64,000 nucleotides of DNA from Christensenella sp. UBA5327 (GTDB lineage Bacteria > Bacillota > Clostridia > Christensenellales > Aristaeellaceae): the NCBI GenBank assembly GCA_002411105.1, contig DHQX01000015.1, positions 15,461 to 79,460 of the forward strand. The letters are read 5' to 3'. The position numbers were made by a program, and so were the translations under genes. Positions 1-6,684 of the stretch are shown here, one piece after another; the stretch's first letter is position 1; each line of letters begins with the position of its first letter. The notes below the pieces were generated by a model that worked only from the letters and a program-made list of their open reading frames with translations, searched no databases and was not told the DNA's origin.

Positions 1-1
1 A

Positions 2-1030
2 GACCGGCAGGCGCATGTGGAGGCGCTGCTCAGGGAGCTGCTTGGGGCTGAGGGCGCATTGGTGGTGAACAACAACGCTGCTGCGGTGCTGCTGATGCTC
101 ATGGCCTGTGCCAGCGGGCAGGAGGTGGTGGTGTCCCGGGGTGAGCTGGTGGAAATCGGCGGGTCCTTCCGGGTGCCGGACATCATGGCGCAAAGCGGCT
201 GCACCCTGCGGGAGGTGGGCACCACCAACAAAACCAAGCTGAGCGACTACCAGCTGGCAGTGGGGGAACACACCGCCGCCCTGCTGAAGGTGCATTGCAG
301 CAACTACAAAATCGTGGGCTTCACCCAGGCGGTGCCTGTGGCGCAGCTGGCGGAATTTGCCCGGGAAAAGGGGCTGCCGCTGCTGTATGACCTGGGCAGC
401 GGGGCCATGCTGCCCCTTGAGCCCATGGGGATTATGGATGAACCAGGCCCCGCGGCTGCCCTGCGGGAGGGCGCCAACCTGGTCTGCTTCTCCGGCGATA
501 AGCTGCTGGGCGGGCCCCAGGCTGGCATCGCGGTGGGGGATAAAGCGCTGATTGACAAAATGAAGCGCCACCCCCTGATGCGTGCTTTGAGGCCTGGCAA
601 GATGAGCCTGGCGGCGCTGGAAGCGACCTTGCAGCTGATGCGGGACCCTGACATGGCCAAGCGGGAATTACCGCTTTATGCCATGCTCACCCAAAGCGTG
701 GATGACTTGTATCAGTCGGCCCAGACGCTTGGGCACATGCTGGGCGACATCCAGGGGGTTGATACCCAGGTGGTGAAGACCCAGGCCCAGGTGGGGGGCG
801 GCTCAACCCCAGGGCAGATGATCCCCTCCATGGGGCTGAGCCTGCACCCGCTAAAAGGTTCGGTGGAAGCGCTTGGCGAGCGCCTGCGCGTCGGGCATCC
901 GCCTGTTATTGGCCGGATACAGCATGACAGCCTGGTGGTTGACATGCGCAGCCTGCTTGAGGGCCAGCTGCCGCTTTTGGCCCAGGCCCTGAAGGACGCC
1001 CTTGTTGTTGAGGAGGAGAACCGTGCGTAA
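2..1030 (+). CDS. selA: L-seryl-tRNA(Sec) selenium transferase SelA, 5'-truncated by window edge
   Basis: PLP enzyme that converts Ser-tRNA(Sec) to Sec-tRNA(Sec) with selenophosphate. The open frame enters from the left edge (codons from base 2), so the N-terminal part lies outside the window. The visible part begins in the family's typical segment (VVNNNAAAVLL), and carries the PLP-lysine motif SGDKLLGGPQAG and the RPGKMSLAALEATL region. The stop (1028-1030) overlaps the GTG start of selB by a few bases, so the two are co-translated. No frame damage is visible. Confidence 0.96.
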   Translation, partial: DRQAHVEALLRELLGAEGALVVNNNAAAVLLMLMACASGQEVVVSRGELVEIGGSFRVPDIMAQSGCTLREVGTTNKTKLSDYQLAVGEHTAALLKVHCSNYKIVGFTQAVPVAQLAEFAREKGLPLLYDLGSGAMLPLEPMGIMDEPGPAAALREGANLVCFSGDKLLGGPQAGIAVGDKALIDKMKRHPLMRALRPGKMSLAALEATLQLMRDPDMAKRELPLYAMLTQSVDDLYQSAQTLGHMLGDIQGVDTQVVKTQAQVGGGSTPGQMIPSMGLSLHPLKGSVEALGERLRVGHPPVIGRIQHDSLVVDMRSLLEGQLPLLAQALKDALVVEEENRA

Positions 1031-2924
1031 CGTCATCATCGGCACCGCCGGGCATGTGGACCATGGCAAGACCGCCCTGGTGCGCGCCCTGACAGGGACA
1101 GACACCGACCGGCTGGAAGAGGAAAAACGCCGGGGCATCACCATTGACCTGGGCTTTGCCCATCTGGAACTGCCAGATGGCAGCAAGGCGGGCATTGTTG
1201 ATGTGCCCGGGCATGAGCGCTTTATCCGCAACATGCTCTCAGGCGCTGGCGGGATTGACCTGGCGCTGCTTGTGATTGCGGCTGATGAAGGGGTGATGCC
1301 CCAGACCCGGGAGCATCTGGGCATTTTGCAGCTGCTGGGCATTCGTCGGGGCTGTGTGGCCCTCACCAAAACCGACCTGGTGGAGGCTGACTGGCTGGAA
1401 CTGGTGACCGAGGAGGTCCGGGAGGAGCTGGCGGGCACCTTCCTGGCGGATGCAGAAATCCTGCCGGTTTCAGCCCTCACTGGCCAGGGCATTGACCAGC
1501 TGCGAAACACCTTGTTTAGCCTGGTGGACCAGATGCCCGATAAGGACATCAAAAAGCCCTTCCGCCTGCCGGTTGACCGCGTCTTTACCATGCAGGGCTT
1601 TGGCACGGTAGTGACCGGCACCTTGATTGAGGGGTCGCTGAGCGAGGGGGAGGAGGTCACCATCTATCCTGCCGGTGAAAGCTTCCGGGTGCGCAGTGTG
1701 CAGGTGCATGCCGCCAAGGTGGAGACCGCCTTTGCTGGCCAGCGGGTGGCTGTGAACCTGCACAAGGCGAAACAGGAGGATGTGCCAAGGGGCAGCGTGC
1801 TGGCTTCTCCCGGCAGCATCAAAAGCAGCATGATGCTGGACGCTGCTATCCGGGTGCTGCCCGATGCCCAGCGCATCCTCACCAATGGCTGTAGGCTTCA
1901 CTTTCACCATGGCTCTGGCGAACTGCTATGCAAGCTGGTGCTCCTGGGCGGGCGGGAGCAGCTGCTGCCAGGAGAGGAGGCATACGGCCAGCTGCGCTTT
2001 GAGGAGCAGGTGGCGGCCAAGGCGGGGGATCCCTTTATCCTGAGGTTTTACTCCCCCCTTGAGACGGTGGGGGGCGGCACGGTGCTTGATCCCCAGCCCT
2101 ATAAGCACCGGCCATCCAGCCAGAAGGCCATGGACCGCCTGCACAGCATGCACGAAGGAGACGGGGGACAAAGACTTGAAACCCTGCTTTTGGGGCACGG
2201 GCACCGTTTTGTGAATGTGAATGCCCTGGCGCTTCAGGCGGCACTGCCCGGGGAGGAGGTTGCCAGTGTGCTGGAGGAGCTGGCACAGGGGCAGCAGGTG
2301 GTCAAACTGCGGGAGGACTTGTTCATCCACCGGGACAACCTGGCGGCGGCCCTCCAAAAAGCGCAGGAGGCTTTGGCGGACTATCATCAGCGCCATCCCC
2401 TCAGGGGCGGCATGCGCCGGGAGGAGCTGCGCAAGGCCTGTTTTCCAGGGCAGGCGGAGGAGGATGCGGATTTGGCGCTTGATGCCTTAGTCGCAAAGGG
2501 AGATCTTGCGCTGTCGGGCAAGGCTTTTGCCATGCCTGGGTTTGAGATCACCCTTTCTGCCAAGCAGCAGGCTTTGCATGATGAAGTGATCAAACGCTTC
2601 CAATCCGCCGGTTTCTCGCCCCCTGAGAAGGCGGCCCTGCAGGCGGAGTATGCCAATGAAAAGGAGTTTACCCGGGTGCAGGAGTATCTGCTGGACAAGG
2701 GGGATCTGGTGACGGTGAGCCCTGAGATCAGCTTTTTGAGAGCGGATCTTGGAGAAGCGCTGGAGCGGTTTACCCGGCTGCATGCCGATAAGGGCGCCGT
2801 CTCCCTGGCTGATTTCCGGGATGCGCTGAACACCTCCCGGAAATATGCGCTGAGCATCCTGGAATACTGGGACCGGCGGGGCATCACCAGGATGTCGGGA
2901 GATGCCCGGGTTTTGGCGCGATAA
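1023..2924 (+). CDS. selB: Selenocysteine-specific translation elongation factor SelB
   Basis: GTPase that delivers Sec-tRNA(Sec) to the ribosome at UGA codons marked by a SECIS hairpin. The N-terminus has the G motifs in order: GHVDHGKT (P loop), RRGITIDLGF (switch I), DVPGHE and TKTD. Translation-factor beta-barrel domains follow, then a C-terminal half of winged-helix repeats that bind SECIS RNA. About 633 aa, normal for bacterial SelB. I place the start at GTG 1023, since a GGAGGAG site sits just upstream inside selA and the protein then begins MRNVIIGTAGHVDHG. An upstream ATG at 1002 would add seven unneeded residues. SelB implies that UGA-coded selenoproteins exist elsewhere in the genome. 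Confidence 0.97.
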   Translation: MRNVIIGTAGHVDHGKTALVRALTGTDTDRLEEEKRRGITIDLGFAHLELPDGSKAGIVDVPGHERFIRNMLSGAGGIDLALLVIAADEGVMPQTREHLGILQLLGIRRGCVALTKTDLVEADWLELVTEEVREELAGTFLADAEILPVSALTGQGIDQLRNTLFSLVDQMPDKDIKKPFRLPVDRVFTMQGFGTVVTGTLIEGSLSEGEEVTIYPAGESFRVRSVQVHAAKVETAFAGQRVAVNLHKAKQEDVPRGSVLASPGSIKSSMMLDAAIRVLPDAQRILTNGCRLHFHHGSGELLCKLVLLGGREQLLPGEEAYGQLRFEEQVAAKAGDPFILRFYSPLETVGGGTVLDPQPYKHRPSSQKAMDRLHSMHEGDGGQRLETLLLGHGHRFVNVNALALQAALPGEEVASVLEELAQGQQVVKLREDLFIHRDNLAAALQKAQEALADYHQRHPLRGGMRREELRKACFPGQAEEDADLALDALVAKGDLALSGKAFAMPGFEITLSAKQQALHDEVIKRFQSAGFSPPEKAALQAEYANEKEFTRVQEYLLDKGDLVTVSPEISFLRADLGEALERFTRLHADKGAVSLADFRDALNTSRKYALSILEYWDRRGITRMSGDARVLAR

Positions 2925-2937
2925 AGCCCGGTGTTGA

Positions 2938-2966
2938 TTGACAAAATGCGACGGATGGCTTACCAT
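2938..2966 (+). promoter_or_regulatory. Promoter for tRNA-Sec
   Basis: TTGACA (2938-2943), a 17-base spacer and TACCAT (2961-2966). The predicted start is a few bases before the tRNA 5' end at 2978, so the tRNA may be transcribed independently of selAB. Confidence 0.6.
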
Positions 2967-2977
2967 GGTCGGCACGT

Positions 2978-3074
2978 GGGAGCAGATGGGTGCTGGTGTG
3001 CCCCCCGGTCTTCAAAACCGGTGTAAGGGGTTAGAAGCTTCTTGGGTGAGTTCGATTCTCACATGCTCTCGCCA
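2978..3074 (+). tRNA. selC: tRNA-Sec (UCA anticodon)
   Basis: Selenocysteine tRNA lying between selB and yedF. Visible parts: acceptor strand GGGAGCA pairing with TGCTCTC (one G-U); a six-pair D stem (GGGTGC/GTGCCC) with a four-base loop, a tRNA-Sec hallmark; anticodon stem CCGGT/ACCGG with loop CTTCAAA carrying TCA; a long variable arm; a T stem GTGAG/CTCAC with TTCGATT loop; discriminator G and encoded CCA (3072-3074). About 97 nt, the large size typical of tRNA-Sec. The eighth acceptor pair appears mismatched (G-A) in my hand folding. Confidence 0.95.
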
Positions 3075-3075
3075 C

Positions 3076-3110
3076 GGGCAGACGCGCTGAGGTGGGTCTG
3101 CCCCATTTTA
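3076..3110 (+). terminator. Weak intrinsic terminator after tRNA-Sec
   Basis: Eight-pair stem GGGCAGAC/GTCTGCCC (3076-3083 with 3096-3103), followed by CATTTTATT. The T run is interrupted, so this may be a partial terminator or a tRNA 3'-trailer hairpin. Confidence 0.55.
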
Positions 3111-3165
3111 TTGAATAAAACCGCGTGAAGACACCAAGCCCAATCACGCGCAAAGGAGGATCATC

Positions 3166-3741
3166 ATGCACACAGTAAACGCCAAGGGCCTGGCCTGCCC
3201 GGAGCCGGTCATCCTGGCCAAAAAGGCGCTCAACCAAACGGCGGATGAGGAAGTGCAGGTGCTGGTGGATAACCCGGACGCTGTCACCAACCTCACCCGC
3301 CTGGGGGAAAGCCTGGGCAGGCGCACCAGCACCAGCCAGCTGGGGGAAAAGGAATACCAGGTGCTGTTCTCTGCCCAGGCGGCGGCGCCAAACCGGGTGG
3401 CGGGGGAGCAGGCCTATGTGCTGGTGCTCTCATCTGATGAGATGGGCACAGGAGATGCCGCCTTTGGGCGCAAGCTCATGGAGGGCTTTCTCTACGCCCT
3501 TACCGAGCAGCAGCATCTGCCAGCCTACATCGTCTGCTACAACAAAGGCGTGGAGCTGACCACGCGCAGCCAGAAGACTGCGGGGGATTTGAAGGCCCTG
3601 GCTTCCCGCGGGGTGGAGGTGCTGTCCTGCGGGCTGTGCCTGGACTATTATGGCCTCAAGGATGCCCTGCAGGTGGGCCAGGTGACCAACATGTACCGCA
3701 TCTGCGAGCTGATGACCAGCCACCCCACCGTCCGGCCGTGA
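3166..3741 (+). CDS. yedF: Selenium metabolism protein YedF (TusA plus DsrE-like domains)
   Basis: 191-aa protein typical of the YedF family found beside selenium genes. Residues about 1-70 form a TusA/SirA-like domain with the CPxP motif (GLACPEP, Cys11), which in relatives carries persulfide sulfur. Residues about 80-190 are a DsrE-like domain with a CGLC motif (SCGLCLDYYG). The job inferred from family and context is sulfur or selenium relay towards selenophosphate or Sec synthesis; the exact reaction is not established. An AAGGAGG site precedes ATG 3166. Its stop overlaps the GTG start of the next gene (GTGA), giving a coupled yedF-DUF3343-aminotransferase run. Confidence 0.93.
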   Translation: MHTVNAKGLACPEPVILAKKALNQTADEEVQVLVDNPDAVTNLTRLGESLGRRTSTSQLGEKEYQVLFSAQAAAPNRVAGEQAYVLVLSSDEMGTGDAAFGRKLMEGFLYALTEQQHLPAYIVCYNKGVELTTRSQKTAGDLKALASRGVEVLSCGLCLDYYGLKDALQVGQVTNMYRICELMTSHPTVRP

Positions 3742-3986
3742 CCCAGGCGCTTTTCACCTTCCATTCCAGCCATGCTGCCATGGCGGCAGAAATATGCTGT
3801 GAAGAGGCGGGGTTTTCCTGCCGGCTGATTCCGCTGCCCTCATCCCTGAGCGCTGGCTGCGGCCTGGCGCTCTTGTGCCCGCGTGAAGAAAGGGAAAAGG
3901 TCGCCAGCCTTCTGGCTTGCGAGGATATCCCCTTTGAAAGCGTCTATGCGGGGGATCGGACGGTCTGGCAAAAGGAGCAAGCATGA
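3738..3986 (+). CDS. DUF3343 small protein, selenium cassette
   Basis: 82-aa protein starting at GTG 3738, which overlaps the yedF stop in GTGA. The sequence pattern (FTFHSSHAAMAAE, then an ICCEEAGF cysteine pair, and a CGLALLC segment) fits the DUF3343 family often found beside yedF and cysteine-desulfurase-like genes. The function is unknown. The paired cysteines and the neighbours suggest a sulfur/selenium carrier or adaptor, which is inference. The upstream in-frame ATG at 3636 lies deep within yedF and is unlikely. It overlaps the next gene by four bases. Confidence 0.8.
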   Translation: MTQALFTFHSSHAAMAAEICCEEAGFSCRLIPLPSSLSAGCGLALLCPREEREKVASLLACEDIPFESVYAGDRTVWQKEQA

Positions 3987-5116
3987 TCTACCTGGACCAA
4001 AGCGCCACTTCTCTGCATAAGCCGCCCCAGGTGGCTGAGGCGGTTTACCGGGGTCTCACCGGGAAATTGGGAAACCCGGGCCGCGGAGCGCATGGGCCAG
4101 CCCGCGACGCGCTTAAAGAGGTGGCCCAGGCCAGGCGCGCACTGGGGCGGTATTTTGGCGTTTCGGCACTGCAGGTCGCCTTTGCGTCCAATGCCACCAT
4201 GGCGCTGAACATGGCCATCAAGGGCGCGCTGGGCCCCGGGGACCGGGCGCTCACCACCAGCTGGTCGCATAATGCCATGCTCAGGCCGCTTTATCAGCTG
4301 CAACAATCTGGCATGACACTTGATATTCTGCCGGGGGCAAGGCTTTCTATCCGGGATATTGAAAATGCCCTCAAGCCTGATACGACGGCGGTTGTCATCA
4401 ACCCCATGTCAAACGTGTCAGGGGATACGCTGCCGCTTGATGCGATCGCAACGCTGTGCCTTAAGCGCGGCCTGCTGCTCATCGCCGATCTGGCCCAGTG
4501 GGCCGGTGTGCGGGGCATGCCGGATGTGGCAGAATGGCCCCGGACGCTGTTGGCCTTCACCGGGCATAAGTCGCTTTATGGCCCCCAGGGAACCGGCGGG
4601 CTGATCAAACTGGGGGATGTGTCCTTGTGCCCGGTTTTTGTCGGGGGCAGCGGCATTCATTCCTTTGACCGGGACCATCCAGATGCCTTTCCCGAGGTGT
4701 GCGAGGCTGGTACTGCCAATGTGGCGGGCATCATGGGCCTGGCAGCCGGGGTTGGCTGGCTCATGGAAACCGGTCAGCAGGCGGTGACGGACAGGCTGTC
4801 TGAGCATCGCAGCCATTTTGTGGCCGGGCTGAGGAATATCCCCGGGGTCACCCTTTACGGCGGCCAGCTGGAGCCTGGGCCGGTGGTGGCCCTGAACCTG
4901 GCAGGGCAGGACTCCGCCTGGGTGTGTGAGGCGCTGGACCGGCGCTTTGGAATCGCGGTGCGCGGCGGGGCGCACTGCGCGCCATTGTGGCATGAGGCCA
5001 TGGGCACCGTGAGCCAGGGGGTGGTGCGCTTCAGCTTCTCTTATTTCACCACCCGGCAAGAAATTGACCTGGCCCTTGATGCCCTAAGGCAGCTCGCGGC
5101 GGGCGGGCCCTGTTAA
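3983..5116 (+). CDS. Class V aminotransferase, cysteine desulfurase-like, selenium cassette
   Basis: 377-aa PLP enzyme of the NifS/SufS-like class V family. The N-terminal signature is MIYLDQSATSLHKPP. The PLP lysine is in TGHKSLYGPQGTGGL, and RGGAHCAPL near the C-terminus carries the cysteine expected to form the persulfide (or to take selenium from selenocysteine). The start overlaps the DUF3343 gene as ATGA. Placement after selA-selB-yedF suggests that it supplies sulfur or selenium for this pathway rather than for general Fe-S assembly; that is inference. It matches the cysteine desulfurase subfamily typically linked with YedF. Confidence 0.87.
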   Translation: MIYLDQSATSLHKPPQVAEAVYRGLTGKLGNPGRGAHGPARDALKEVAQARRALGRYFGVSALQVAFASNATMALNMAIKGALGPGDRALTTSWSHNAMLRPLYQLQQSGMTLDILPGARLSIRDIENALKPDTTAVVINPMSNVSGDTLPLDAIATLCLKRGLLLIADLAQWAGVRGMPDVAEWPRTLLAFTGHKSLYGPQGTGGLIKLGDVSLCPVFVGGSGIHSFDRDHPDAFPEVCEAGTANVAGIMGLAAGVGWLMETGQQAVTDRLSEHRSHFVAGLRNIPGVTLYGGQLEPGPVVALNLAGQDSAWVCEALDRRFGIAVRGGAHCAPLWHEAMGTVSQGVVRFSFSYFTTRQEIDLALDALRQLAAGGPC

Positions 5117-5132
5117 GCCAGTATCTCTTTGC

Positions 5133-5160
5133 TTGACAAGCCCTGTCAAAAGGATAGTAT
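5133..5160 (+). promoter_or_regulatory. Promoter with palindromic -35 region
   Basis: TTGACA (5133-5138) and TAGTAT (5155-5160) with a 16-base spacer, upstream of the CHAP gene. The -35 is the left arm of a perfect inverted repeat TTGACA-agccc-TGTCAA (5133-5149). The roughly 75-base 5' untranslated stretch contains a small hairpin, GCATCC/GGATGC (5205-5219). Confidence 0.5.
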
Positions 5161-5237
5161 AGCAGGGGGAAGGCCTGAGGGCCTGCCCGCACAACCAAGA
5201 CGATGCATCCGGGGGATGCCCCAAAACGGAGGAAACC

Positions 5238-6125
5238 ATGAAAAGACTGATCTCGGCCCTGGTGGCCCTGCTTGTGATGCTGTCCCTGCCCCTGGTTCAG
5301 GCGGCAAGCAAGAAAGACCCCAAACTGGTGCTCCTGCCCATGCAGGTGGGGCAGGTGAGCCAGCCCATTGCAGGCAGCGGCACCTGGGAGAGCGAGCATC
5401 CAGACATCGCCACCGTAAGCGCGGACGGTGTCATCACGGCGGTAGCCGAAGGCTATACCCTGGTGCTTTGCAAGGACAAAAAGGGGAACCCTGTGGTGCG
5501 GTGTGAGGTCAAGGTGGGGCAAAAGCCCGTGCCGCCGGAAATCCAGCGGGTGATTGACCTGGCCATCGCGGACTGGGCTGAAGCGGGCGGCAGCCCTTTT
5601 CCCAAATATAACAAGTACACCCAGTGGTTCAACCCCGCGGCCAAGAGCGGATTTGGCTGGTGCGGTGCCTTTGTGGGCATCCACTTTGAGGAAGTGGGCG
5701 TTGAGATGAACAAGGAATACCGCGCCAAGAACGCGCCGCCGCTGGCAGATGGCTCGCTGTTTGCGGTGCGCCAGGCCTCCCAGACCAAGCTCTTTGAGGG
5801 CTTCCAAAGCCGCAACCGCCTGTCCAATATCCCGCAGACCGGTTACTACATCATCTATGGCCGCAAGGGCAGCACGCCCTATACCCATGTGGGGTTGATC
5901 ACGGCTGTACAGGAGATGGGGGATGGGGTCTACCTGCTGGAGACGGTGGAGGGCAACCTGGGCTCCCGCATCAAGCGCTTCAGCTATCTGTATGATAGTT
6001 TGGCGGAGCGGAAGGACCGCAACATCAAGCCCATTCCAAGTGATATGCAAACGCAGCCGGATATCTTCAATTACGACTATGTGGACAATTTCTACATCAA
6101 CGTGTTTGGGCAGACCTGGTACTAA
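5238..6125 (+). CDS. Secreted CHAP-type amidase/peptidase with Ig-like domain
   Basis: 295-aa exported protein. A signal peptide (residues 1-23, ending VQAAS) is followed by a bacterial Ig-like (BIG2-type) segment, residues about 46-93 (TWESEHPDIATVSADGVI...). A CHAP-like cysteine hydrolase fold follows, with WCGAF giving the catalytic Cys142, THVGLI giving His217 and an acidic residue in LLETVEGN. Such proteins cleave peptidoglycan amide bonds at the cell surface; the substrate is not shown. An ACGGAGG site precedes ATG 5238. It has its own promoter and terminator, so it is probably monocistronic. Confidence 0.82.
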   Translation: MKRLISALVALLVMLSLPLVQAASKKDPKLVLLPMQVGQVSQPIAGSGTWESEHPDIATVSADGVITAVAEGYTLVLCKDKKGNPVVRCEVKVGQKPVPPEIQRVIDLAIADWAEAGGSPFPKYNKYTQWFNPAAKSGFGWCGAFVGIHFEEVGVEMNKEYRAKNAPPLADGSLFAVRQASQTKLFEGFQSRNRLSNIPQTGYYIIYGRKGSTPYTHVGLITAVQEMGDGVYLLETVEGNLGSRIKRFSYLYDSLAERKDRNIKPIPSDMQTQPDIFNYDYVDNFYINVFGQTWY

Positions 6126-6141
6126 AAACAAGCGCTGATTT

Positions 6142-6172
6142 GCCGCCCGCTGGAAAGCAGGGCGGCTTTTTT
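6142..6172 (+). terminator. Intrinsic terminator after the CHAP gene
   Basis: Stem GCCGCCC/GGGCGGC (6142-6148 with 6160-6166) followed by six T residues. Confidence 0.88.
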
Positions 6173-6173
6173 G

Positions 6174-6198
6174 TGGGTCAAATAGCCCATTTGACCCA
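6174..6198. repeat. Ten-base perfect inverted repeat
   Basis: TGGGTCAAAT and ATTTGACCCA (6174-6183 and 6189-6198) separated by five bases. It lies between the CHAP terminator and the DUF2442 gene and overlaps an ATG at 6198. It could be an operator or an mRNA hairpin. Confidence 0.6.
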
Positions 6199-6269
6199 TG
6201 CGAAACCTCTCCTGGCGAAATAAAATGACACCGTGTGGCACTTTAAAATGCGTCTGCGGGGTGAAGAGA

Positions 6270-6509
6270 TTGGAAGAGAGCATTCGGCAGGTGGAGGTAA
6301 TCGATGATCATTTGCTCAAGCTGGAATTGCGCAGTGGGAGCATTGCGCTGATCAATCTGGCCTGGCGCATGGCGAGCATGCGTTTTCAGGCGCTCAACGA
6401 TCCGCAGGTGTTCAGGAACGTACGGGCTGAAGGCGACTTTGTCGTCTGGATGACGCCGGCGGGGGAGTTGTGGGCATCGGTGCGGGAGCTCTTGGAGACG
6501 ATGCTGTAA
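6270..6509 (+). CDS. DUF2442 small protein
   Basis: About 79 aa. The pattern IRQVEVIDDHLLKLEL, then LAW, FQALNDPQVFRNV, and VVWMTPAGELWAS, matches DUF2442, a short family often linked with toxin-antitoxin-like or orphan loci. The start is uncertain: TTG 6270 has a good GGTGA site five bases upstream and gives the usual family length. GTG 6261 and ATG 6198 are in frame, but the latter sits inside an inverted repeat and adds 24 residues unlike the family. No toxin partner is visible beside it. The function is unknown. Confidence 0.6.
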   Translation: MEESIRQVEVIDDHLLKLELRSGSIALINLAWRMASMRFQALNDPQVFRNVRAEGDFVVWMTPAGELWASVRELLETML

Positions 6510-6609
6510 CCATTGCCCAAACCGCATTTTGGAAAAGTGACCCGCCTAAGCATCCTGCTCATGCCGGAAAACGGCATGGTGCATAGTTTTTTCGTTTCTA
6601 AAAAATATC

Positions 6610-6639
6610 TTGTCAAGGAATCCGGATAAGATTTATAAT
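6610..6639 (+). promoter_or_regulatory. Promoter of the LuxR/MalT-like gene
   Basis: TTGTCA (6610-6615), an 18-base spacer and a perfect TATAAT (6634-6639), about 45 bases before the start codon at 6685. The DNA here is much more AT-rich than its flanks. Confidence 0.75.
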
Positions 6640-6684
6640 AATAGAAACAGAGCGTCGCCCTATACGGACCATCTGGAGTAAGCC

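Noticed and set aside
5161..5237. Riboswitch in the CHAP gene leader
   Set aside because: Short GC hairpins are present, but I could not match any known aptamer core. It is left as an ordinary leader.
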